Shown piece after piece: positions 18,755 to 28,034 of a stretch of DNA of 64,000 nucleotides (positions are counted from its first letter, which is position 1; the number at the start of each line of letters is the position of its first letter). The notes below the pieces were generated by a model. It did no database searches, was not told the DNA's origin, and was given only the letters and a program-made list of their open reading frames with translations. Source of the stretch: Saprospiraceae bacterium. Its GTDB lineage: Bacteria; Bacteroidota; Bacteroidia; Chitinophagales; Saprospiraceae. The stretch covers positions 20,841 to 84,840 of the forward strand of contig JAIYAP010000084.1 in assembly GCA_027488935.1 (NCBI GenBank), given 5' to 3'. A program made the position numbers and the translations under genes.

Positions 18755-19605
18755 AAAATCATACGTTCAAGCGGCGCGACCAGAATGCCCTGGGCACCCG
18801 CCATTTTTAGTTGTTCTAAAACATCCCAGAAAATTTCCTCGCGTACTACGCTGTGCAAACTGCTCCAGCCCGGTTCTGCGAGGGGCAACACGGTAGGGCT
18901 CTTCATACCTGGCAACAAGCGAATGATAGCCTCCAGTTGATCGTTGGGCGCATTTAACAGAATATAACGGTGTTGCTTGGCATTGCGATTGGCTTGAACC
19001 CGAAACAGCAGGCGGTTTAAAATCTCCTGTTTTTCAGGTAGCATTCCCGGATTGGCAATGATCACGGCCTCTGATTCGAGCACGGTAGCAACTTCCCGTA
19101 ACCCATTGGCTAACAAGGTACTACCTGTACTTACAATATCAAAAATGGCATCCGCAAGCCCCAAAGAAGGCGCAATTTCTACCGCGCCGCTGATTTCATG
19201 TACGGTCGCTGTAATTTGGTTTGTTTTTAAAAAATCCTCCAAAATCCGAACATAACTGGTCGCTACCCGCATGCCTTGCAAACTTTGATACCCTTCAAAT
19301 GGGGTATTTTTGGGAAATGCGATGCACAAGCGGCATTTCCCAAAGCCCAATCGCTCCACGATAGAAACTGTCGGGCGTTTCTCAAGTACTACATTTTCGC
19401 CTACAATACCGGCATCCACAACCCCCTCCTCCACATATTCCGGAATATCATCGTCGCGCAAAAAAATGATCTCCAGCGGAAAGTTGGCAGCTTCCGCACG
19501 CAATACCCGATGTGGATTGTTGCTCAGCCGAATACCGGCGTCTTTTAACAACCCCACAGATTCTTCAAACAAACGGCCTGATTTTTGAATGGCAATTCGA
19601 AGCAT
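18751..19605 (-). CDS. hisG: ATP phosphoribosyltransferase (long form)
   Basis: First enzyme of histidine synthesis, joining ATP and PRPP. 284 residues means the long, HisZ-independent form: a bilobal periplasmic-binding-like catalytic part with AIQKSGRLFEES at the start and the PRPP-binding DIVSTGSTLLANGLR, then a C-terminal PII-like regulatory domain (about 205-284) expected to bind histidine for feedback inhibition. It is the first gene of the operon, 36 bases after the attenuator's T-run. Confidence 0.95.
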   Translation of the reverse strand: MLRIAIQKSGRLFEESVGLLKDAGIRLSNNPHRVLRAEAANFPLEIIFLRDDDIPEYVEEGVVDAGIVGENVVLEKRPTVSIVERLGFGKCRLCIAFPKNTPFEGYQSLQGMRVATSYVRILEDFLKTNQITATVHEISGAVEIAPSLGLADAIFDIVSTGSTLLANGLREVATVLESEAVIIANPGMLPEKQEILNRLLFRVQANRNAKQHRYILLNAPNDQLEAIIRLLPGMKSPTVLPLAEPGWSSLHSVVREEIFWDVLEQLKMAGAQGILVAPLERMIL

Positions 19606-19640
19606 AAATGTTGATTTCTAAATTGGTGATGAGTTTGGAT

Positions 19641-19683
19641 AAAAACAAAACGGGCTTGTCGGTAAATTCGACAAGCCCGTTTT
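19641..19683 (-). terminator. his attenuator terminator
   Basis: On the minus strand a perfect 15-bp stem (AAAACGGGCTTGTCG and its complement, 19647-19661 with 19669-19683), a 7-base loop, then GTTTTT. It lies between the His-rich leader peptide and hisG, so it must be bypassed for the operon to be expressed. Confidence 0.85.
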
Positions 19684-19735
19684 GCGGCAACATCTGTTTT
19701 CAGATGATATGCAAATCAGCAACGCTTGCCAGGAG
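19669..19735 (-). ncRNA. his leader antiterminator region
   Basis: Mutually exclusive pairings can be drawn on the minus transcript: TTGCC with GGCAA (pause hairpin just after the His codons); GGCAAG-CGTT with AACGGGCTTGTC, which contains the 5' arm of the terminator (antiterminator, with a 2-base bulge and one G-U); and the terminator itself. A further hairpin, CATCTG-AAAA-CAGATG (19691-19706), lies between. This is the layout of translation-coupled attenuation. Pairings were drawn by eye. Confidence 0.6.
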
Positions 19736-19781
19736 GCAATCCGTGATGATGATGCAGTACCACTGAAAATAAATTAAGCAT
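19716..19781 (-). CDS. hisL: his operon leader peptide
   Basis: A 21-codon open frame on the minus strand: MLNLFSVVL, then four His codons (CAT CAT CAT CAC), then GLPPGKRC and TGA. It precedes the antiterminator and terminator hairpins and hisG. Ribosome stalling at the His codons when charged tRNA-His is scarce would cover the TTGCC arm and favour the antiterminator. The start codon lies only 4 bases after a TAnnTTTG element, so the transcript may be leaderless. The symbol follows the functional analogy to enterobacterial hisL, not sequence homology. Confidence 0.8.
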   Translation of the reverse strand: MLNLFSVVLHHHHGLPPGKRC

Positions 19782-19785
19782 GGCG

Positions 19786-19793
19786 CAAAGATA
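19786..19793 (-). promoter_or_regulatory. his operon promoter (-7 element)
   Basis: TATCTTTG on the minus strand matches TAnnTTTG, with a TTG (in GCTTGAC) 21 bases upstream as a -33 element. Transcription should start at or next to the leader peptide ATG. Confidence 0.75.
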
Positions 19794-20054
19794 AGCGAAC
19801 TTAACTGTAATAGTCAAGCAGTACGTTGTCATAAAAACCTGACATGTTGCTTAAAGGTCAAGTATTCATGATCTAGTAGCTACGTATGTGAAAATGTCAG
19901 CCACTGTCTTTTTATTTGTTTTTGCGGCCCAAAATCCATCGAACCATTGTACCATTGTACCGTTTTTCTCCCAAAGCGGTACGCTCCCTACCAATTTAAA
20001 CCTTTTTATTACCAAAAGTGCACGATTGCTTAATCCAACTTTTACAAAACAAAA
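19794..20054. other. Intergenic region between his leader and T9SS protein
   Basis: About 260 bases separating divergent transcription units. It holds the his promoter -33 region and a short tandem repeat (ACCATTGT twice, near 19944-19960). I see no gene or strong promoter for the plus-strand gene. Confidence 0.4.
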
Positions 20055-21683
20055 ATGCAACCTATCTGTAAATGTGTATTATTTCTGACGTTTGTATTGA
20101 CTACGCATACATTCTCAGAACTTCATGCGGCGAATAAAAATATCCCCAAATTTAACACAACTAAAGAAAATACACATACGACACCATTTACGGTATCGTT
20201 GCAACAGCAATTGACCAAAGGGCTTGATTCGCTTCAAATATTTTGCACGATCACTGCCAACAAAGCATTTAGCGCTTCGAATACGTTAAAAATACAAATT
20301 GCCCTGGAGGAAGATCGGTTTCTATTGCTTCCCAGCAACAACCTAAATCGCGTACATGCCCGCATACGTACCCGCCTCACGACCAAAAATTTACCGATCC
20401 AATGGGCCGATCAAGAAAAATATGCGCTCGATTTCAGTATGCCGCTCCCACGAAATCTTGAAAATAAAGGCCGACTGTTTATGCGTGCATCTTTATGGTC
20501 TTCCGATCAGGATACGTTACTACTTTCTACCACCAGGTTGATTGAGGTTCCTTATGATCTGATTGCGGAAGGCGTACAAGGCCTTGAACTTTTGAATTGT
20601 GCTACTGACCTTGAGCCCGTTTTGATTTTTAAAAATGCGGGCGTTATAACGCTTTCTTCATGTATAATTTCTTACAAGTTTGACCAAAACAACAGCCAAA
20701 CCATCGAATGGACCGGCGAACTTAAACCAGGCCATTCTACCATTGTAAACCTGCCCGCTACCACGCTCAGCAAGGGTAAACACCGTTTTCAATTTTCCCT
20801 TTCAAACCCAAATGGTCAGAAAGAATTCGTCCTCGACAATAATTCCTATAAAATAGCCGGATTTTACATGGTGGAATCCATCGCGGCTCCATTCAACTTG
20901 AATTTTCAATCGGCCAGCAGGACCGATCGGAATACACCTTTTATCCTCCACAATACGCATCCAAATGAACTAAAATGGAGTTTTAAAAACAGTGTCAGCA
21001 GCTTTGGCAAGGCGAGTAAGTCCTTGTCACTCAGCCTACTCCATACCCCTCCTGGTGTCCAAAACGAACTGATCTTGCCCATTAAAAACCTCGACCAATT
21101 AAATCGGCCACAACTACGTTTCAATTACGCCTATTTCCAGCAAAACCATGGCAACGAGGATCAATTGGAAGTGATGATTTCCACCGATTGTGGTACAAGC
21201 TGGCGTTCTATTTGGTCCAAACAAGGCAGCAACCTCGCAACCGCATTTCCAGCAGCACAATTCAAAACACCCGGTAGAAAGGACTGGAAAAACATCCGAT
21301 ATGACTTGTTTGAAGTAGCCAAACAATCAGAAATGCTGTTAAAGTTTGTATTTACCAGTGATGCCGGCAATGCTTTTTTCCTGGACGATATCAACATTAG
21401 CAGTGATACTTCTGCCATACAAACCGAATTGGTACTGGCCCCCAATCCCTGTAACGGCATCGCCCAGTTTACCATCAACAATGCGTTTAATGAAGAATAT
21501 ACGTTAAAAGTCCTGAATACGGCAGGACAAATCGTTTTTGTAGAACTGATTGATGTAAGCAGCAATACCTTCACGGATACCATCAATTTGCTACACCTGC
21601 CCAGTGGTGTTTACCCGGTAGCCCTTTACAACAAATCCGGCCTGATTGGAAAACCCAAACAATTGGTCGTCCTAAAACCATAA
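20055..21683 (+). CDS. Secreted protein with T9SS type A sorting domain
   Basis: Hypothetical cell-surface or secreted protein of 542 residues. A signal peptide spans the first 25 residues. A CARDB/Ig-like segment (about 175-270, ELLNCATDLEPVLIFKNAGV) is followed by a beta-jelly-roll of the choice-of-anchor/MAM type (about 300-450; RFNYAYFQQNHGNEDQLEVMI, DCGTSWRSIW, FFLDDINI), and from about residue 459 by the sorting domain (LAPNPCNGIAQF ... PSGVYPVALY). No catalytic motif is visible, so an adhesin-like or binding role is more likely than an enzyme. Single gene, converging on rpoC. Confidence 0.8.
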   Translation: MQPICKCVLFLTFVLTTHTFSELHAANKNIPKFNTTKENTHTTPFTVSLQQQLTKGLDSLQIFCTITANKAFSASNTLKIQIALEEDRFLLLPSNNLNRVHARIRTRLTTKNLPIQWADQEKYALDFSMPLPRNLENKGRLFMRASLWSSDQDTLLLSTTRLIEVPYDLIAEGVQGLELLNCATDLEPVLIFKNAGVITLSSCIISYKFDQNNSQTIEWTGELKPGHSTIVNLPATTLSKGKHRFQFSLSNPNGQKEFVLDNNSYKIAGFYMVESIAAPFNLNFQSASRTDRNTPFILHNTHPNELKWSFKNSVSSFGKASKSLSLSLLHTPPGVQNELILPIKNLDQLNRPQLRFNYAYFQQNHGNEDQLEVMISTDCGTSWRSIWSKQGSNLATAFPAAQFKTPGRKDWKNIRYDLFEVAKQSEMLLKFVFTSDAGNAFFLDDINISSDTSAIQTELVLAPNPCNGIAQFTINNAFNEEYTLKVLNTAGQIVFVELIDVSSNTFTDTINLLHLPSGVYPVALYNKSGLIGKPKQLVVLKP

Positions 21684-21744
21684 ATACCTGATTTTTAACC
21701 CAACACAATTCGTTTTACCTTTTTTTCATGCCGCGCAAAAAAGA

Positions 21745-21781
21745 AAAGCCGCCATCCCGAATCATTCGGAATAGCGGCTTT
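21745..21781 (-). terminator. rpoC terminator (bidirectional)
   Basis: AAAGCCGC (21745-21752) pairs with GCGGCTTT (21774-21781), with an inner CCGAAT/ATTCGG pairing. On the minus strand TTTTCTTTTTT follows. It ends rpoC and can also end the converging T9SS gene. Confidence 0.8.
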
Positions 21782-21804
21782 GTATTTTGAAGAGATCGAA
21801 TCCC

Positions 21805-24800
21805 TTAAATATCGTCTTCTACCAGAACTTCTTCTTGCTTCTCCTTGAACGGACGGCCCGAACCTGTTACCTGCAAGCGATCGTACTCGCGCAAACCTGT
21901 ACCTGCCGGGATTTTCTTGCCGACAATTACGTTCTCTTTCAAACCCATCAAGTGGTCTTTCTTCGCTGCAATTGCTGCGGTAGAAAGTACTTTCGTGGTT
22001 TCCTGGAACGAAGCCGCAGAAATCCAAGACTCAGTACCCAACGACGCTTTAGTAATACCCAACAACATCGAAACAGCCGTAGCAGGCAATGCATCGCGGT
22101 ATTCCACTAATTTTTTGTCGTTGCGCTTCAAGTAGGAGTTTTCCTCCCGCACCTGACGCAAAGTTACCAATGCACCCGCTTTCAACTTCGCACTATCGCC
22201 TGGATCGGTGATAAATTTCTTGTCAAAAATCCAGTCATTATAATCGATAAATTCATTGCGTTCAACTGGTTCGCCTTCCAAAAAGTGCGTATCACCCTGG
22301 TCTTTAATTTCCAAACGACGCAACATCTGACGTACAATTACCTCAATATGCTTGTCATTGATATTGATACCCTGTGAACGATAAACCTCCTGCACACCAT
22401 TTACCAAATAGTAAGATGCTGCAAACGGGCCTCTGATCGCCAAAATATCCTTCACCGCAATGGTTCCCTCTGTCAATGCCGTACCTGAGCGTACAAAGTC
22501 ACCATCCTGCATCAGTACGTGTTTCGTCAACGGAATCATGTACTTGCGTTTCTGGCCGTCTTTTGCCTCGATCATACATTCGCGGTTACCACGCTTGATG
22601 GATCCAAAGGTGATCACACCATCAATCTCCGCAACAATAGCAGGATTGGATGGGTTACGTGCTTCAAATAACTCCGTAACACGTGGCAGACCACCGGTGA
22701 TATCCGCAATTTTACCCAATTTACGCGGGATCTTCACAATTTGCTGACCAGATTTCACTTGCTCATCATCGTCAACGGTGATGTAAGCACCTACTGGCAG
22801 CGAGTATTGTTTCAATTCCTCGCCTGTTTTCGAATCTACAATCGAAATAGAAGGAATCTTACGCTTGTTCTTAGATTCAATTACTACTTTCTCGGCAAAA
22901 CCGGTCTGGTCGTCGCGTTCCATCCGGAAGTTAACACCCTCTTCAAGATTGTTGTACCGTACCGCTCCGAGGAACTCGCTCACAATCACGGCGTTAAATG
23001 GATCCCATTCGCAAATCTTGTCACCGCGTTGTACATCCTGGCCTTCCACCACAAAGAGGAAAGAGCCGTATTGGATGTAGTTATTCGCTGTAACACGACC
23101 TGTTTTTGGATCAATAATCCGCAATTCACCGGTACGAGAAACTACTACGCGCAACGTGTTACCGTTTGCGTCCGTTCCTTCTACCGTTTTGATGGAGTCA
23201 AATTCTACTCGGCCCGGGTTTTTCGCAACCAATTGGTTTTCTGTTTGGCCGATTACCGCCGTACCACCCGTGTGGAAGGTACGCAGGGTCAACTGGGTAC
23301 CAGGCTCACCAATGGATTGGGCAGCAATGATACCTGTGGCATCGCCCATTTCCGCAATCCGGCCGGAGGCCAGGTTTTTACCATAACATTTTGCGCAAAC
23401 ACCGTGACGGCTTTCGCAAGTCAATACAGAACGGATGGTTACTGTTTCAATTTGTGCATCATCAATTGCACCAGCCAATTTATCCGTGATGTATTCACCG
23501 GCAGCTACCATCATTTCTTCAGTATCCGGGTGGGTAATATCATGCAAGCTGTAACGACCTTTAATCCGGTCGCGCAAGTTTTGAATGATTTTATCCCCTT
23601 CTTTCAACGCTGTTGTATCAATACCACGCAAGGTGTTGCAATCCACTTCACGAATTACCACGTCTTGTGCAACGTCTACCAAACGACGAGTCAAGTAACC
23701 CGCATCAGCCGTTTTCAACGCGGTATCCGCCAAACCTTTACGCGCACCGTGGGTAGAGATAAAGAATTCCTGAACCGACAAGCCTTCCAAGAAGTTCGAC
23801 AAGATCGGGTTCTCAATGATCGCACCACCGGTGTCACCACTCTTACGTGGTTTCGCCATCAGTCCGCGCAATCCGCACAACTGCTTGATCTGCTGTTTCG
23901 AACCACGCGCACCAGAATCAAGCATCATAAATACAGAGTTAAAGCCCTGTTTGTGCGTGCTCAATTCTTTCATCAATTGATCCGTGATTTTGCTATCCGC
24001 ATATGTCCACTTATCAATGATCTGGTTGTATCGTTCGTTGTAGGTGATCAAACCCATATTGTAGTTATCCCACACCTCATCTACTTCTATCTGAGCTGCT
24101 GCCAAAGCGGTTTTCTTCAAGGTAGGGATGATCAAATCTCCTAAGTTAAAGGACAAACCTGCTTTAAACGCCCAACCGAAACCAAGTTCTTTGATATTAT
24201 CCAAAAACTCAGCCGTCGTTTTGAAACTGGTATTGTTGATGATTTCACCAATGATCAGTTTCAGGTTACGTTTCGTCAACAACTCATTGATAAACGGAAT
24301 GCCTGCTGGAACCGCCTGGTTGAACAACACGCGACCAACCGTCGTTTTTAAACGCGCAGTTCGGATGCTACCATCCGCTTCCGGTTTCAAAATGCGGCAT
24401 TCAATGGTTGCATGCAAGTCTAATTGACCTTCATTGTAAGCAATTTGCACTTCTTCTGGCGAATAGAAACGACGACCTTCGCCGCGTACTGGATTCTCCG
24501 GAATGCTCTGGCGCTCTTTTGTCAGGTAGTACAAGCCCAATACCATGTCCTGTGAAGGCAGGGTGATCGGCGAACCGTCCTGTGGATTGAGCATATTGTG
24601 GCTCGAAAGCATCAAAACCTGTGCCTCCAGGATCGCAGCATGGCTCAATGGTACGTGTACCGCCATCTGGTCACCGTCAAAGTCGGCGTTAAATGCCGTA
24701 CAAACCAGCGGATGCAACTGTATCGCTTTACCCTCAATCAAGCGTGGCTGGAATGCCTGGATAGACAAACGGTGCAACGTTGGTGCACGGTTGAGCATCA

Positions 24801-26106
24801 CAGGGTGACCGCGCAAGATGTTTTCCAGGATTTCCCAGATCACCTGATCCTTGCGATCTACCAGTTTTTTGGCCGATTTTACGGTTTTAACAATACCCCG
24901 CTCAATCAATTTACGAATAATAAACGGCTTGAACAATTCCGCAGCCATGGCTTTTGGAATACCGCATTCATGCAGCTTCATGGTTGGACCTACTACGATT
25001 ACCGAACGACCAGAGTAGTCGACACGTTTACCAAGCAGGTTCTGACGGAAACGACCTTGTTTACCTTTCAGAATATCAGACAATGATTTCAGGGCACGAC
25101 CACCTTCCGCTTTTACCGCGTTGGATTTACGGGAGTTGTCGAACAGTGAATCCACTGCTTCCTGCAACATCCGTTTTTCATTCCGCAAAATCACCTCTGG
25201 CGCTTTGATCTCCAACAAACGCTTCAAACGGTTGTTACGGATAATCACACGACGGTACAAATCGTTCAAATCAGAAGAGGCAAAACGACCGCCATCCAAC
25301 GGCACCAAGGGGCGCAATTCGGGTGGTACAACGGGCAAATACTGGATTACCGTCCACTCTGGACGCTGACCAGCACTTTCCAAACCTTCACGGAAAGCTT
25401 CTACCACGCGCAAACGTTTGTTCGCTTCGGTTTTCTTTGCCTGACTGGTTTCATTGTGCGATTCATGGCGCAGTTGAGCCGACAAATCATCGAGGTTCAA
25501 AATGCTCAACAAGGAGTGTACCGCTTCGGCACCCATTTTGGCAATGAACTTGTCAGGATTGGTATCATCCAACTGCTGGTTTTCTTTCGGAAGGGTATCG
25601 AGGATCTCGAGGTACTCTTCTTCCGTCAGCAAATCCATTTTGCTCAGACCTTCTTCGCCTTTGATACCAGCTTGAATTACGACATAGCGCTCATAATAAA
25701 CGATCGCCTCCAATTTCTTGGATGAAGTTCCCAGGATGTAACCAATTTTGTTGGGCAAACTTTTGAAGAACCAAATATGCACAACAGGCACCACGAGACG
25801 AATATGTCCCATGCGCTCCCGACGAACCTTTTTTTCGGTCACTTCTACCCCGCAACGGTCACAAACGATCCCTTTGTAGCGAATCCGTTTGTACTTGCCG
25901 CAATAGCACTCATAGTCCTTAACAGGACCGAAAATCCGCTCACAGAACAAACCATCGCGTTCGGGTTTGTATGAACGGTAATTGATCGTTTCTGGCTTGA
26001 GTACCTCACCATAGCTACGCTCCAGAATTTCGTCCGGGCTTGCGAGTGCAATGATGATCGTGCTGAAAGCCTGATCGGTTTTGTTGCTTTTCTTTTTGAA
26101 TGGCAT
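21805..26106 (-). CDS. rpoC: RNA polymerase beta' subunit
   Basis: Catalytic subunit of RNA polymerase. The start [14 protein letters not shown] at 26106 gives 1433 residues; the upstream in-frame residues are not family-like. The N-terminal zinc site [20 protein letters not shown], the catalytic NADFDGD motif and the second zinc site [13 protein letters not shown] are intact. Unlike in most bacteria, it does not directly follow rpoB: two unrelated genes and a 99-base gap intervene, so it needs read-through or its own promoter. Confidence 0.98.
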   Translation of the reverse strand: MPFKKKSNKTDQAFSTIIIALASPDEILERSYGEVLKPETINYRSYKPERDGLFCERIFGPVKDYECYCGKYKRIRYKGIVCDRCGVEVTEKKVRRERMGHIRLVVPVVHIWFFKSLPNKIGYILGTSSKKLEAIVYYERYVVIQAGIKGEEGLSKMDLLTEEEYLEILDTLPKENQQLDDTNPDKFIAKMGAEAVHSLLSILNLDDLSAQLRHESHNETSQAKKTEANKRLRVVEAFREGLESAGQRPEWTVIQYLPVVPPELRPLVPLDGGRFASSDLNDLYRRVIIRNNRLKRLLEIKAPEVILRNEKRMLQEAVDSLFDNSRKSNAVKAEGGRALKSLSDILKGKQGRFRQNLLGKRVDYSGRSVIVVGPTMKLHECGIPKAMAAELFKPFIIRKLIERGIVKTVKSAKKLVDRKDQVIWEILENILRGHPVMLNRAPTLHRLSIQAFQPRLIEGKAIQLHPLVCTAFNADFDGDQMAVHVPLSHAAILEAQVLMLSSHNMLNPQDGSPITLPSQDMVLGLYYLTKERQSIPENPVRGEGRRFYSPEEVQIAYNEGQLDLHATIECRILKPEADGSIRTARLKTTVGRVLFNQAVPAGIPFINELLTKRNLKLIIGEIINNTSFKTTAEFLDNIKELGFGWAFKAGLSFNLGDLIIPTLKKTALAAAQIEVDEVWDNYNMGLITYNERYNQIIDKWTYADSKITDQLMKELSTHKQGFNSVFMMLDSGARGSKQQIKQLCGLRGLMAKPRKSGDTGGAIIENPILSNFLEGLSVQEFFISTHGARKGLADTALKTADAGYLTRRLVDVAQDVVIREVDCNTLRGIDTTALKEGDKIIQNLRDRIKGRYSLHDITHPDTEEMMVAAGEYITDKLAGAIDDAQIETVTIRSVLTCESRHGVCAKCYGKNLASGRIAEMGDATGIIAAQSIGEPGTQLTLRTFHTGGTAVIGQTENQLVAKNPGRVEFDSIKTVEGTDANGNTLRVVVSRTGELRIIDPKTGRVTANNYIQYGSFLFVVEGQDVQRGDKICEWDPFNAVIVSEFLGAVRYNNLEEGVNFRMERDDQTGFAEKVVIESKNKRKIPSISIVDSKTGEELKQYSLPVGAYITVDDDEQVKSGQQIVKIPRKLGKIADITGGLPRVTELFEARNPSNPAIVAEIDGVITFGSIKRGNRECMIEAKDGQKRKYMIPLTKHVLMQDGDFVRSGTALTEGTIAVKDILAIRGPFAASYYLVNGVQEVYRSQGININDKHIEVIVRQMLRRLEIKDQGDTHFLEGEPVERNEFIDYNDWIFDKKFITDPGDSAKLKAGALVTLRQVREENSYLKRNDKKLVEYRDALPATAVSMLLGITKASLGTESWISAASFQETTKVLSTAAIAAKKDHLMGLKENVIVGKKIPAGTGLREYDRLQVTGSGRPFKEKQEEVLVEDDI

Positions 26107-26160
26107 ATTTCTAAATGTGGTAATATGCTTGAAAATCAATATGTTGAAATATCACTCCAG

Positions 26161-26169
26161 CAAATTTTA
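26161..26169 (-). promoter_or_regulatory. Weak candidate rpoC promoter element
   Basis: On the minus strand TAAAATTTG resembles TAnnTTTG with one extra spacer base, about 55 bases before the rpoC start. It is the best candidate in the 99-base gap between the glycosyltransferase-like gene and rpoC, but it is not a good match. Confidence 0.25.
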
Positions 26170-26205
26170 GCAATTGAACATGGCTCATTTCGCCAAATTT
26201 GCTTT

Positions 26206-27210
26206 TCAAGAATGCTTTTTAATAAACTTGTACAACCAACTGTACCGGAAAAAATGCGTTGTATTCAAAAAGTGCTTTCGCGTCGGGACACCCACATAGG
26301 CACCCAATTCTGATCGAGAAAACTCCTTTCCTTCGAGGCATACTTTTTTGAAAAGCAAGGCGATTCCACCCGTTTTTTCAGAGGGCAAATGCCAAATTGG
26401 CAAGGCAGCATCTTTGGAAACCACATTGTTATAATGCGGCGCCGTCCAGATTCTTTTGATAAATGCATCCAGCGAACCAAATTTGCCTATTTTGAAGTAA
26501 CAATAACTCAAAAAATGCGCTTCTTCATTCAACTTAGGAAGCCCTTTTTCAAACCGTTGTAACATCGCCTGCCAAATCCTGGGCGCCATCGCATTTAACT
26601 GCTCTACCACACTATAACTTGCTGCAAGGATTTCACCACCGTAATAAATTGGGTTAAAACCAGGGTCTTTTCCATCTAATTCGGTGTAAATCTGCCGCAT
26701 ACCTTCCCGGGTTACGCCATTTATAACATGGCCATCCGCATAAGACATGGGCAAAGCAAGCAAGCCTTCTTTCTGTAATTGCGCAAATAATGCATCGAGC
26801 GGCTGATTGATTAAACAATCGGAATCCAATACGATGAAATCATCTGCATGGTTGTATTTCGTTTCAATGAACTGCAAAATATCAAAAATGTAAAACTGAT
26901 TGCGCCACTTTCCAAAATAACCAGGCGGTGTTTGCCAGGTCAGCGGAAGTACAATCAACTCCACGTTTTTCGATTTCAAAAAATTCGCCAAATCCAAACC
27001 ATCCACTTCCGGCAATTGGTCCCAATCTTTATTGGAAAACAAAATATGCCTGCGATCAGGATTGAATCGGGTACTTAAAGCATAAAAAAGGGCTATACAC
27101 CGCCAATAAATCAATTGAAATGCTGGCAAATGCGATTGTTTCCCTACCTGCGGATACTCCGAACTTTCGTCCGGATTGTCCAAATAAATCCAGGTACAGA
27201 TATAATCCAT
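26206..27210 (-). CDS. GT-A-like glycosyltransferase, inserted between rpoB and rpoC
   Basis: A 334-residue cytoplasmic protein with the layout of a nucleotide-diphospho-sugar transferase: PDRRHILFSNKD near the donor fold and a metal-binding DxD motif in FIVLDSDCL (Asp129-x-Asp131), followed by a segment (NGVTREGMRQIY ... FNPIYYGGEILAA) resembling GT8-type acceptor regions. The family assignment is by pattern only. It follows the FkbM methyltransferase gene with a 4-base gap, so the pair is one unit, plausibly modifying a surface glycan. It lies in the rpoB-rpoC interval on the same strand. Confidence 0.6.
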   Translation of the reverse strand: MDYICTWIYLDNPDESSEYPQVGKQSHLPAFQLIYWRCIALFYALSTRFNPDRRHILFSNKDWDQLPEVDGLDLANFLKSKNVELIVLPLTWQTPPGYFGKWRNQFYIFDILQFIETKYNHADDFIVLDSDCLINQPLDALFAQLQKEGLLALPMSYADGHVINGVTREGMRQIYTELDGKDPGFNPIYYGGEILAASYSVVEQLNAMAPRIWQAMLQRFEKGLPKLNEEAHFLSYCYFKIGKFGSLDAFIKRIWTAPHYNNVVSKDAALPIWHLPSEKTGGIALLFKKVCLEGKEFSRSELGAYVGVPTRKHFLNTTHFFRYSWLYKFIKKHS

Positions 27211-27214
27211 CCTT

Positions 27215-27970
27215 TTAGCGCTTTAGTATCCAAAAATTGGCATCATCCAGGATCAATTTCAAGCCTGTTTCTTCCAGAATTTCCCTGCATTCGGCTACTT
27301 CTTCTTTCGATAAAATATCCTTGTGCGGGTGTACTTCCATAAAAACGGTGTGCAATTGCTCCAACCAGGTTTTATTATCGCGCAAAAACTGCAACTCACC
27401 GCCTTCAATATCCATTACTAAGGTATCGAATTGTAGATCGTGTGTTTGTTCCAACGCTTTAATAGACTTTCCGGGAACTTCAATTTGGGTAGAAGATGCC
27501 CGACGGTTGCTGCTCATTAAAATGGTACGACCAATAAAAAATGGATTGCTTTTCTGCTCCGACACCATACAGTGTTCGATTTGAAAACCGCTACCATTGT
27601 GTTCCCGATTCCTTTCAATAAATTGGATCAGATTCGGGTTGGCCTCCACTACAACGTGCCGCTCAGGATGCGTAAGCAATTTATTGGTCACACAGGATAC
27701 AACCCCCAAACATGCCCCCAGTTCCAATACCGTCGCTTCCGGATTCAAGTATTGTTTTAGATAACGCCGTTCCTGTTTTTCATAAAAATTGATCGGAAAC
27801 TGCCCTCTAAACTTGATGTCCGTTACTTCCCTTGGAATCAGCAATTCCACACCTTCCGTTTTGTACTTATTGCCCATCAGGGTAAAATACACCCCAGCCA
27901 ACCAAAGTTTTGTGTTGAATTTCAACAAGTTAAACCTTTGTCGAAGGCTTGGAACGGTCGTTGTGCTCAT
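27215..27970 (-). CDS. FkbM-family SAM-dependent methyltransferase, between rpoB and rpoC
   Basis: A 251-residue methyltransferase. Motif I VLELGACLGVVS (81-92), acidic residue Glu109 in VVVEANPNL, and motif LVMDIEGGE near 190 are characteristic of FkbM proteins, which methylate hydroxyl groups of glycans and natural products. Its start lies 64 bases after rpoB, across a hairpin, and the glycosyltransferase-like gene follows 4 bases after its stop. The natural acceptor is unknown. Confidence 0.85.
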   Translation of the reverse strand: MSTTTVPSLRQRFNLLKFNTKLWLAGVYFTLMGNKYKTEGVELLIPREVTDIKFRGQFPINFYEKQERRYLKQYLNPEATVLELGACLGVVSCVTNKLLTHPERHVVVEANPNLIQFIERNREHNGSGFQIEHCMVSEQKSNPFFIGRTILMSSNRRASSTQIEVPGKSIKALEQTHDLQFDTLVMDIEGGELQFLRDNKTWLEQLHTVFMEVHPHKDILSKEEVAECREILEETGLKLILDDANFWILKR

Positions 27971-27989
27971 TGCTTTTTCCTATTGAAAA

Positions 27990-28023
27990 TGTGGAGCACA
28001 ACCGTTACATGTTATGCTCCACA
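27990..28023 (-). terminator. Hairpin after rpoB (partial terminator)
   Basis: TGTGGAGCA (27990-27998) pairs with TGCTCCACA (28015-28023), giving a 9-bp stem on the minus transcript followed by TTTTC only. The weak T-run suggests partial termination, so some read-through to the two inserted genes and rpoC is possible. Confidence 0.5.
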
Positions 28024-28034
28024 CTTCAGTGCGT

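Noticed and set aside
22741..24144. 467-codon plus-strand frame inside rpoC
   Set aside because: Antisense shadow of a highly conserved gene; no promoter or family resemblance.
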